In this document: piece by piece, positions 1-6,685 of the stretch
Layout of the letters: each line of letters opens with the position of its first letter
Position numbering within the stretch: position 1 is the stretch's first letter
Origin: Akkermansia sp.
GTDB taxonomy: Bacteria > Verrucomicrobiota > Verrucomicrobiia > Verrucomicrobiales > Akkermansiaceae
Assembly (NCBI GenBank): GCA_017628435.1
Contig: JAGBZE010000145.1
Coordinates: forward strand, 1 to 9,472
DNA: 9,472 nucleotides
Direction: 5' to 3'
Program-made: the position numbers and the translations under genes
The notes under the pieces: model-generated
What the model was told of the DNA's origin: nothing
The model's database searches: none
What the model saw: the letters and a program-made list of their open reading frames with translations, nothing else

Positions 1-33
1 AACGATGGAGGGCTGGCAATAGCCTCTCATACC

Positions 34-2112
34 ATGTTCATCAACCGCGAAATCTCCTGGCTGGAATTCAATCAGCGCGTGCTGGATCAGGCACTGCGAC
101 CGGAACTGCCGCTGCTGGAACGCGTCAAGTTCCTGTCCATCAGCGCCAGTAACCTGGATGAATTCTTCCAGGTGCGTGTGGGCGGGCTCATGCTGCTGCG
201 CCAGACAGGCAAGTTCAAGCCTGATTTAACCGGGCTCTCCCCGAGCGAGCAGCTGGAGCGCATTCGCGAACGCGCCGGAAACATGGTGACAACCCAGTAC
301 CACCTGCTGCAGGAGGTGCTGATGCCACTCATGAATGAGGCCGGGCTCAGTCCTCAGAAGCTGGACGACCTGACCGAAGCCCAACACGCTGCTCTGGAGG
401 AATACTTCATCAACAACATATCCCCCATTCTCACCCCCCTGGCCATGGAAGTGGAGCAGCCGCCCATGCTGCCGAACCTGAGCCTCATTCTAGGCATCGA
501 ACTGCAGCCTGCCACTGGTGGAGAAAGCCGTTTTGTGGCCATCACCCTGCCGGAGGTTCTGCCCCGCCGCGAGCAGTCCGCCGTGCTGGGGCGCAATGGC
601 TATGTGATGCTGGAGGATATAGTGAGCACCTTCTGCCCCCTGCTCTTCCCCGGCGAACAAGTGCTGAGCACCACACCCTTCCGCGTGACCCGCAACGGCG
701 ACATTGCTGTGGCAGAAGAGGAAGGCGGCGACTTTGCTCAGGAAATGGAGAGCGTGCTGGTAGCCCGCAAATTCTCGGACTGTGTGCGCCTGGAGCTGCC
801 CGCAGGCACACCGCAGAGCATCGAGAAACGCATCTCTGCCATTGTAGGCGCAGATGAGGGCTCAACCTACCGCGTACCGGGACTGCTGCGTCTGGTGGAT
901 TTTGGCCAGATGGCCTTTGAACCCGGTAACGACCAGCACAAAGTGCAGGCCTGGACCCCCTGCTGGCCGGCAGAGGTGGATGCCTCTCTGAGCATGTTCG
1001 AGAACATCGCCCAGGGAGATATCCTCATCCATAACCCGTACGAAAGCTACGAACCCATCGTCAAGCTGATTGAGGAAGCTGCGGTGGATCCTGACGTAAT
1101 TGCCATCAAGCAGGTTCTCTACCGCACGGCAGAAAACTCCCGCTTCATTGCAGCCCTTTGCCGCGCTGCAGAAACCGGCAAACAGGTCACTGTGCTGGTA
1201 GAGCTCAAAGCCCGTTTTGATGAACGGCACAACCTGGCGCAGGCGGAGAAGCTGCAACGCACCGGTGTGCAGGTGGTGTACGGCGTGAAGGGCTTCAAAA
1301 CCCACGCCAAGATTATGCTCATTGTGCGGAGGGAAAACGGCAGCCTGCGCCGCTACTGCCACATAGGCACCGGCAATTACAACGAAAAAACCGCACGAAT
1401 CTACAGTGACCTTTCCCTGCTCACCTGCAACGAGCATCTGGGGGCAGATGCCTCCCAGTTCTTTAACTCGGTGACCGGCCTTACGCGTCTCATGCGCTTC
1501 CGCCGCATCTACCCGGCACCCGCCACCATGAAGAGTCACCTGCTGGAGCTCATTGCCGCTGAGGCCCGCCGCGCCGAAATGGGCGAGCGCGCCATCATCC
1601 GCGCCAAGATGAATTCGCTCAATGATGTTGAGATGATGGAAGCCCTGGAAAAGGCGGCGGAGGCCGGGGTAAACATCCAGCTCAACATACGCGGTATCTG
1701 CTGCTGGGCCCCCACCAGCGAGAAAGCCCGCGCCTGCACCCGAATCACCAGCATTGTGGACCGCTATCTGGAACACGCCCGCCTGTTCCACTTCCACAAC
1801 GGCGGCAACCCGCTCATCTACATGGCCAGTGCAGACTGGATGAGCCGCAACCTGGACCGCCGCGTGGAACTGCTCGTCCCCATTGAGGATCCGCGCCACG
1901 CCAGCCGCATCATGGGCATTCTGGACTCCTGCTTCAAGGACAACACCCAGGCCTGCGATATGGCCCCGGATGGCTCCTACCACCCGGCTGAAAACAAGAA
2001 GAAAGCCTTTGCCATGCAGGCCCACCTGCAGCGCGAGGCACGCCGCCGCGCCCGCAACCAGGAAAGCGACAATAAGCGCATGCTGGAGCCCCACCGCCCC
2101 AGGAAGGCATAA
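34..2112 (+). CDS. ppk1: Polyphosphate kinase 1
   Basis: Reversibly transfers the gamma-phosphate of ATP onto inorganic polyphosphate, making the storage and stress polymer. The protein has 692 residues, normal for the family (about 690-720). It opens with the PPK1 N-terminal signature NREISWLEFNQRVL (residues 4-17), followed by the middle domain and two phospholipase-D-like C-terminal domains (about 320-670). Catalytic residues align with E. coli PPK at constant offsets: R364 and R394 (R375 and R405, Mg/phosphate contacts), H424 in KTHAKI (H435, the autophosphorylated His), H443 in HIGTGNYN (H454) and H581 in LEHARL (H592). The tail is very basic. No in-frame stop lies between position 1 and the ATG, and no Shine-Dalgarno is visible, so the true start could lie upstream of the window. 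E. coli PPK has about five more residues before the same motif. The gene converges with the phosphodiesterase gene 69 bases downstream. Confidence 0.97.
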   Translation: MFINREISWLEFNQRVLDQALRPELPLLERVKFLSISASNLDEFFQVRVGGLMLLRQTGKFKPDLTGLSPSEQLERIRERAGNMVTTQYHLLQEVLMPLMNEAGLSPQKLDDLTEAQHAALEEYFINNISPILTPLAMEVEQPPMLPNLSLILGIELQPATGGESRFVAITLPEVLPRREQSAVLGRNGYVMLEDIVSTFCPLLFPGEQVLSTTPFRVTRNGDIAVAEEEGGDFAQEMESVLVARKFSDCVRLELPAGTPQSIEKRISAIVGADEGSTYRVPGLLRLVDFGQMAFEPGNDQHKVQAWTPCWPAEVDASLSMFENIAQGDILIHNPYESYEPIVKLIEEAAVDPDVIAIKQVLYRTAENSRFIAALCRAAETGKQVTVLVELKARFDERHNLAQAEKLQRTGVQVVYGVKGFKTHAKIMLIVRRENGSLRRYCHIGTGNYNEKTARIYSDLSLLTCNEHLGADASQFFNSVTGLTRLMRFRRIYPAPATMKSHLLELIAAEARRAEMGERAIIRAKMNSLNDVEMMEALEKAAEAGVNIQLNIRGICCWAPTSEKARACTRITSIVDRYLEHARLFHFHNGGNPLIYMASADWMSRNLDRRVELLVPIEDPRHASRIMGILDSCFKDNTQACDMAPDGSYHPAENKKKAFAMQAHLQREARRRARNQESDNKRMLEPHRPRKA

Positions 2113-2181
2113 CCAAATTTAGAGTGCTGATAAACCGTTTCTGGTAACCTAATCTACCACACTCCGGCGACCTTTTATATT

Positions 2182-3099
2182 CTATTCACTCAACAAAAGA
2201 CCAGGAGGTGGATCCTGAGGACTCCAGGTGTTCGTATATATTCGACTGACACATCGACCTAAATACTTGCGGGCAAACGCAACATCATCACACGTTGGTG
2301 CACCATGAACCATAATACAACACCCCTCCTTGTGTAGTTGAGTAGCCAACTCTACAATATCCGGATTCTCTTCCAAATCATGCGCATGCATTACTAATCC
2401 GTGCAACTTATACTTCTGTGCTTGCATCAGATTCTGAGCAGAATACACCGTTAAGGCCACATTCTTCACTCCTGCCCGCAGCGCAGCCAGATAATTAAGG
2501 CTATCAAAGGCCTCCACCACCATACGATCAACATATGGAATTTCGCGAACCAGCAAATCAAAATCCTGAACCTTATCTGTTACCAATATCATCTGCGGAT
2601 TCTCCTCCAAGAGACGGCAGATATCCTCAGCAAACAATAGTGTATACTTCCAACTCGAGCGACAGGCAAGCAACTCGGCCCGACTAAGTGGGCAATCCTG
2701 GCCATCTGCCAAACCTACTAAATCACGAACAAGAGGCCAATCATGTCCACCCACTAAATGCCCATCTGAGGTAACCAGGATATCTAATTCAATGTACTTA
2801 TACCCCCGCTGCAGCGAGTCCAACACAGCCTCCCGACTATTTGTATAGAGAAAATCACCCAGGCCGCCGCCATGCGCAATCCAGAAATCAGGATTATTCA
2901 CATCCCGTTTGCAATCCGTTACAGTCATTACACTCGTAGGCTTACCCACCATCCACGGAAGATTAACCTTCGCATCTACCCGCTTCAGGAAATGTGTTAT
3001 TTCAGCATTGCTTTCCCATTGACGCAAATAGAAAAAACAACACCCAAAAACCAGAGCCGTACCAGCCAAGCCAAGCACCCACTTATTCATCTTCAGCAT
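2182..3099 (-). CDS. Membrane-anchored GDPD/PI-PLC-type phosphodiesterase
   Basis: Likely hydrolyses a glycerophosphodiester or related phosphodiester in the envelope; the true substrate is unknown. A short basic start and hydrophobic stretch (about residues 6-25, ending in FGCCFFYL) form a signal anchor. A lipoprotein is possible but the lipobox is poor (VFGC). The TIM-barrel GDPD motifs are visible: IAHGGG with H76, YTNS with N87, IELDI with E104 and D106, and DGHLVGGHDW with H119 and D120. The usual HRG is HGG here, and YTNS replaces the common PENT, as in a divergent GDPD subfamily. VTDK at 173-176 may be a further active-site strand. The start may be the second Met (base 3090), because AGGG sits about 10 bases before it but only one base before the first ATG. 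This is the last gene of a probable three-gene operon, 16 bases after the pseudoprotease. It is visibly AT-richer than its neighbours. Confidence 0.85.
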   Translation of the reverse strand: MLKMNKWVLGLAGTALVFGCCFFYLRQWESNAEITHFLKRVDAKVNLPWMVGKPTSVMTVTDCKRDVNNPDFWIAHGGGLGDFLYTNSREAVLDSLQRGYKYIELDILVTSDGHLVGGHDWPLVRDLVGLADGQDCPLSRAELLACRSSWKYTLLFAEDICRLLEENPQMILVTDKVQDFDLLVREIPYVDRMVVEAFDSLNYLAALRAGVKNVALTVYSAQNLMQAQKYKLHGLVMHAHDLEENPDIVELATQLHKEGCCIMVHGAPTCDDVAFARKYLGRCVSRIYTNTWSPQDPPPGLLLSE

Positions 3100-3115
3100 A
3101 CCCTGCGATTATCAC

Positions 3116-4699
3116 TTACTCAACCACACGTAGTCTGGGAATAGCGGTCTGTTGCAGCTGGGTGTTCACCGCATCCACTGCAGAGCGCTCCACATATACA
3201 GCATAGGGAGGCTTATTGAACTCAAGGCGGATGAGGCCGTTGTCCGTCTGCTCATCCAGCAGGGCTGGAAGTGCCTCAAACGAACTCACAGGCTTGCCGT
3301 TTACGGCCCGGAGGTGACAGAACCGCAGCTCATCATAGCCTTGGGTAGCCACCGTGGGCAGCACATAGGTGAGGCCCACCGGCTCCGAATACCCCTCAGC
3401 CTGCAGGGCAGCATGGTTCTGCTCCAATAACTGAAGTTCCAGCGGAAGCAGGCCATTATTTCTATTGCGCAGCTCTTCCACCAAGGTGCTGGTGAGCGGC
3501 TGGAATAACATACCACCCCACATCACATAACGCGGCTGCACGCCGGGCTTCTGAGGGCGGAACAGGGCATTCTCCACCGCATCGCGATTGAGACGCACCT
3601 GCAGCTTCTGAGTCTCGCCCTCGCGGCTGATGGTAAGTTCAAGTTCCTGCCCCATATCCTTCATACCACGCAGCAGCACAGATGCCTGAAGCAGGCCATA
3701 CCGCGAATGCTCACAGCGGCCCTGATTATCCAACGGCATCCCTTCCACAGCTGTTACCACATCACCCTCCTTCAGGCCGGCAGCCTCTGCCGAGCCACCA
3801 GGTAACACCTTGCTGATGTACAAACCATTTGCGGCGGCATCAAGCTTGAGATATTTGCGGAACTGCGGGTCATCCAGCGGAGCAAACTGCATACCCAGCA
3901 CCGGCACACCGGCTGTCTCCTGAGTCAGAAAGCGCTGAATCAGCTCCGCATTCACCACCTGCATCAACTGATCCTGCTTCTTGTAGGCAACACCCAGGCC
4001 ACTCAGCTTACCCTCACGCACCACCGGGGCACCCGTTGTCTGCCCCTCTGGCAAGGGACGCGCAGCGCGCATCACCATCAGCGGCACCTTATCGCCACCC
4101 ACGTTTTCCGCCTGCATATCCACATGAACCGGCTCCACACCATTGATAAGCCCGGCGTAGGTAGCCGACTCGCCACGATTCAGAGCATCACCCAGCGGCA
4201 GGGCAGTGCGCGTATCAAAAATAGAAGCATCCTCCTCATGAGCTACAGTCAGCAAAGCCAGGTTCAAATCCTCATCATACCGAAGCACACGCGCCGGCAC
4301 CGTGCGGCTCACATCCGGCAGAATCAACTCTACATAAGTGGCAGAATCCACCACTCGCCCCACGGTAAGCACGCGACCCTCGCCCACGTATACACCCAGA
4401 GCCCGGGATTGGCGGGGAGTCTCTTTCTCCCACGGCTGCATGGCATTGTACTTCTGCAATGTGGCACTTACCACCAGCAGAGAATCGGCAGCCTCAGACA
4501 GCGGAGCTGCAGGCGGCGGTTCCACCACCACTGGTTCCTCTGCCGGCACAAGCTCTACCACCACTGGGGCGGGTTCCGGCTGAGCCACCGGCACTTCTAC
4601 CGGTGTGTTCTGTTTCTTCTTAAGCGCGGTGCGCTCCGTAGGCTTGCAGGAGCTCAACGCAACTGCTAACAAGGAAAGGATGGTCAGGGTCCGGATCAT
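3116..4699 (-). CDS. Lipoprotein HtrA-like pseudoprotease (trypsin-like fold, PDZ, PDZ_3)
   Basis: Predicted envelope lipoprotein of 527 residues. The N-terminus MIRTLTILSLLAVALSSC has a lipobox LSSC with lipidated C18, then a Pro/Val/Glu-rich linker to about residue 66. A trypsin-like S1C domain follows (about 95-258), then a PDZ domain (about 265-370, GLYISKVLPGGSAEAAGLKEGDVV) and a C-terminal domain starting QPRYVMWGGMLFQPL (388-402), resembling the Do-like PDZ_3 domain of Deg proteases. Alignment by eye with the adjacent active paralogue shows all three catalytic positions changed. His of TNAHVV is R115 in LTVGRVV, Asp of DLALL is N146 in NLALL, and Ser of GNSGGP is T222 in QTTGAP. It is therefore probably non-proteolytic and may act as a scaffold, chaperone or regulator (inference). 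It starts 17 bases after the protease gene; the upstream sequence is T-rich with no Shine-Dalgarno. Confidence 0.88.
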   Translation of the reverse strand: MIRTLTILSLLAVALSSCKPTERTALKKKQNTPVEVPVAQPEPAPVVVELVPAEEPVVVEPPPAAPLSEAADSLLVVSATLQKYNAMQPWEKETPRQSRALGVYVGEGRVLTVGRVVDSATYVELILPDVSRTVPARVLRYDEDLNLALLTVAHEEDASIFDTRTALPLGDALNRGESATYAGLINGVEPVHVDMQAENVGGDKVPLMVMRAARPLPEGQTTGAPVVREGKLSGLGVAYKKQDQLMQVVNAELIQRFLTQETAGVPVLGMQFAPLDDPQFRKYLKLDAAANGLYISKVLPGGSAEAAGLKEGDVVTAVEGMPLDNQGRCEHSRYGLLQASVLLRGMKDMGQELELTISREGETQKLQVRLNRDAVENALFRPQKPGVQPRYVMWGGMLFQPLTSTLVEELRNRNNGLLPLELQLLEQNHAALQAEGYSEPVGLTYVLPTVATQGYDELRFCHLRAVNGKPVSSFEALPALLDEQTDNGLIRLEFNKPPYAVYVERSAVDAVNTQLQQTAIPRLRVVE

Positions 4700-4716
4700 G
4701 ATTCGGAAAAGAAAAG

Positions 4717-6522
4717 TTATTTAAGGCGGGCCGGAGCCAATATGTTATATCGTTCAGAAATACGTTTGTTCGCGGCATCAACTGCTGCATTATCAATCAC
4801 CATGGGGCGCGGAGCATCCGCCAGTTCAATGACAGTGTAGGCAGGGCGCTCCGTACCTTCAGCCGGATACAACAGGGAATGCAAGTGCTCAAGTCCGGTA
4901 ACCTCCACACCATTCACCTTGGTCACCAGCGCGCGGCCGGCATCTTCAAAACGGGCATTCACTTCATCCGGCAGAGTCCGGGTAAGCAACACCAGATCCT
5001 GCTTCACAGCAGATTCACCACCGCGGGTAAAACGGTCCAGCTCCACCATGACATCTGCAGATTTCACCTGATGCGCATGCACTACATTGAACTCCAACGG
5101 CTGGAAGACCAAGCCGCCAAACACCACATAGCGCGGCTGTTCATCATACCGGCGGGAAAGCACGCGAATGGAAGGCAGCGGCGCCAAGGTCACCTCAGAC
5201 TCCATCACCTCACCACCACGCAGCAGGGTGAAATGCACCTTCTCCCCGGCAAAGGAACGTTCTGCCAGCTCCTCCAGGCGCACTCGCACGCCATCAAGCT
5301 CAATCATGGCCGTGGCATCCACAGGCAGGCCGTTCACAGCCATCACCACATCACCCGGTTTCAACAGACCGTCACAGGCAGCCCCCTTTACCACATCTGC
5401 CACAAGGCATCCCAGGCCATTATCAGCCAGACCATAGTGGCGGCGCATGGCCTTATTCTCCATGGGCATGAAGCGGGCGCCCATTTCCACATAGCCATCA
5501 TAGCGGCCATCCTCCACATCCTTCAGGAAATGGCGGATAACCGGCATGGGAATCACATAGCCCGTGGAATTGGCCTGCATAAGCCCCTGAAAAGCCACGC
5601 CCACCACCTTATCATCCTTAAGCACCGGGCCACCACTGTTGCCGGGGTTGATAGCGGCATCCACCTGCAGAGCAAGGTGGGCAATGTTGCGGGGATGAGC
5701 ATACGGAATCGTCTCCACTCGGGAAACAATACCGCGGGTAACAGACAAGCGTGTGCCACCAATGGGATAACCGATAGCACGCACCGTGTCCTCCAGCTGC
5801 GGCATTTCCTCACTGAACTCCAGACAGGGCACACCCTCAAAAGCAGACACATCCTCAATCTCAAGCAGAGCCAGATCGGCATCATGCGCCACAAACTTCA
5901 CCTTGACAGGAATACGGCGCGCATCCGCAAATAACGAGATATCAATCTTCTCCGCATTAGCCACCACATGCGCATTCGTCATGAACAGCCCAGGTGCCAC
6001 CAGGAAGCCTGTGCCCGTACCGCGGCCGAATCTACCACCCTGCCAGGGGGTCTCATAATCCGGCGTGCGGCTCACTACCTCCACCTTCACAATACCCCGG
6101 TAAGCAGCAGTCAGATTCACCTCCGGCTTCACCGGCCCTACCGGCTGCTCAGGTACTGCGGTCACATCCGTCTGAGGCTGAACTACCAGTTCCGGCTCGG
6201 CGGCAGCGGGTTCTGCAGCAGCGGGTTCCGCCGGGATCGTCTCAGCCTGCACAGGCTCATCGGAGGGAGCAATCTCCTCTGCAGCAAGCGGCGGTGCAGA
6301 TTCTGCAACAGGTTCCGCCACAGGCGCGACAGGTGTCTGCTGTTCCTGTGGGACTGATTCAGCCACAGCTTGCTCTGCAGGTGCAGTCTCAGCCACCGAT
6401 TCCTCAACCACGGCAGGCTCTACAGGGAAAGGAGTCTGCTCCTCCGGAGCAGCAGACTCAGCTGCGGCACCCTCAGCCATGACAGGCAGTGCCGACATCA
6501 GCGCAAATATAGCGAGTCTCAT
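4717..6522 (-). CDS. HtrA/Deg-family periplasmic serine protease
   Basis: Exported ATP-independent serine endoprotease for envelope protein quality control, 601 residues from the chosen start. A signal peptide covers residues 1-16 (RLAIFALMSALPVMA, cleavage probably before E17). A long Ala/Pro/Glu/Val-rich linker runs to about 130. The S1C protease domain (about 135-335) has an intact triad: H185 in TNAHVV, D216 in DADLALL and S296 in GNSGGP. A PDZ domain follows (about 345-450) and then a C-terminal PDZ_3-like domain beginning QPRYVVFGGLVFQPL (462-476), as in Deg proteases of the plant DEG2/DEG9 type. The frame stays open to base 6810, but that extension overlaps the opposite gene and lacks a signal peptide. 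The ATG at 6522 is directly followed by a signal sequence and preceded by GAGG five bases upstream. First gene of the probable operon with the pseudoprotease and the GDPD. Confidence 0.93.
   Translation of the reverse strand: MRLAIFALMSALPVMAEGAAAESAAPEEQTPFPVEPAVVEESVAETAPAEQAVAESVPQEQQTPVAPVAEPVAESAPPLAAEEIAPSDEPVQAETIPAEPAAAEPAAAEPELVVQPQTDVTAVPEQPVGPVKPEVNLTAAYRGIVKVEVVSRTPDYETPWQGGRFGRGTGTGFLVAPGLFMTNAHVVANAEKIDISLFADARRIPVKVKFVAHDADLALLEIEDVSAFEGVPCLEFSEEMPQLEDTVRAIGYPIGGTRLSVTRGIVSRVETIPYAHPRNIAHLALQVDAAINPGNSGGPVLKDDKVVGVAFQGLMQANSTGYVIPMPVIRHFLKDVEDGRYDGYVEMGARFMPMENKAMRRHYGLADNGLGCLVADVVKGAACDGLLKPGDVVMAVNGLPVDATAMIELDGVRVRLEELAERSFAGEKVHFTLLRGGEVMESEVTLAPLPSIRVLSRRYDEQPRYVVFGGLVFQPLEFNVVHAHQVKSADVMVELDRFTRGGESAVKQDLVLLTRTLPDEVNARFEDAGRALVTKVNGVEVTGLEHLHSLLYPAEGTERPAYTVIELADAPRPMVIDNAAVDAANKRISERYNILAPARLK
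6133..6474 (-). repeat. Low-complexity Ala/Pro/Glu-rich linker with a 15-base tandem unit
   Basis: This segment encodes residues 17-130 of the HtrA protease, nearly all Ala, Pro, Glu, Val and Gln, with no recognisable domain. Within it the 11-mer GCAGCGGGTTC occurs at 6203-6213 and again at 6218-6228, a 15-base (five-codon, AEPAA) period. It is probably a flexible spacer between the membrane or signal region and the protease domain, and could vary in length by slippage between strains. Confidence 0.7.
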
Positions 6523-6534
6523 CTTCACCTCGTC

Positions 6535-6563
6535 ATTTTGCTCCCACTTCCACCCTAAGTCAA
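6535..6563 (-). promoter_or_regulatory. Candidate sigma70-type promoter for the HtrA operon
   Basis: On the minus strand, TTGACT (6563-6558, 5/6 match to TTGACA) is followed after exactly 17 bases by CAAAAT (6540-6535, 4/6 match to TATAAT). The ATG at 6522 lies only 12 bases past the -10, so the leader would be very short and the GAGG would sit at the mRNA 5' end. This is prediction from consensus only; the host's promoter consensus is not known. Confidence 0.4.
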
Positions 6564-6576
6564 GAAGAAACAGCAC

Positions 6577-6599
6577 TCGCGCCACGCATGTGCGCGCGA
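6577..6599. promoter_or_regulatory. GC-rich inverted repeat in the divergent control region
   Basis: TCGCGC-CAC (6577-6585) pairs with GTG and GCGCGA (6590-6592 and 6594-6599) around a GCAT loop, giving 9 base pairs with one bulged C at 6593. A perfect 10-base palindrome GCGAATTCGC (6596-6605) overlaps its right arm. No T-run follows on either strand, so it is unlikely to be an intrinsic terminator. It lies between the two candidate divergent promoters, where an operator would be expected. Confidence 0.45.
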
Positions 6600-6608
6600 A
6601 TTCGCCTC

Positions 6609-6685
6609 GATAAGGGGAAATAGCACTTGCACCTCTACCAAATAGCTGGTAGAATAGCGCGCCGTGCAATCCATATCCCCTTATC
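6609..6685. repeat. Ten-base inverted repeat flanking the plus-strand promoter and start codon
   Basis: GATAAGGGGA at 6609-6618 is the exact reverse complement of TCCCCTTATC at 6676-6685. The arms are 57 bases apart and enclose the candidate plus-strand promoter and the GTG start at 6664. The right arm lies inside the first codons of the gene. The arms could be paired protein-binding sites. In a transcript starting upstream of 6609 they could form a long-range stem enclosing the start codon. No direct evidence separates these. Confidence 0.4.
6627..6655 (+). promoter_or_regulatory. Candidate promoter with a symmetric site in the spacer (U32-like pair, metK)
   Basis: TTGCAC (6627-6632, 3/6 match to the -35 consensus) is followed after 17 bases by TAGAAT (6650-6655, 5/6 match to the -10). 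A perfect 7-base inverted repeat, TCTACCA (6634-6640) and TGGTAGA (6647-6653), fills the spacer and overlaps the -10, as a repressor operator would. Transcription would begin around 6662, almost at the GTG start at 6664, predicting a leaderless or near-leaderless mRNA. Confidence 0.4.

Noticed and set aside
862..2094. A 410-codon open frame on the minus strand inside ppk1
   Set aside because: It lies wholly antisense to a gene with clear catalytic motifs, shows no domain, and is the kind of shadow frame that GC-rich codon bias produces.
2122..2164. A possible terminator between the convergent ppk1 and GDPD genes (GAGTG and TGGTA against TACCACACTC)
   Set aside because: The left arm is interrupted by about 15 unpaired bases, and the T-rich stretch (2171-2180) is interrupted and set off by several bases, so it is not a convincing intrinsic terminator.
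4879..5934. A 351-codon plus-strand open frame opposite the HtrA gene
   Set aside because: It is rich in His, Gln and Arg with no recognisable motif, and is antisense to conserved protease and PDZ sequence.
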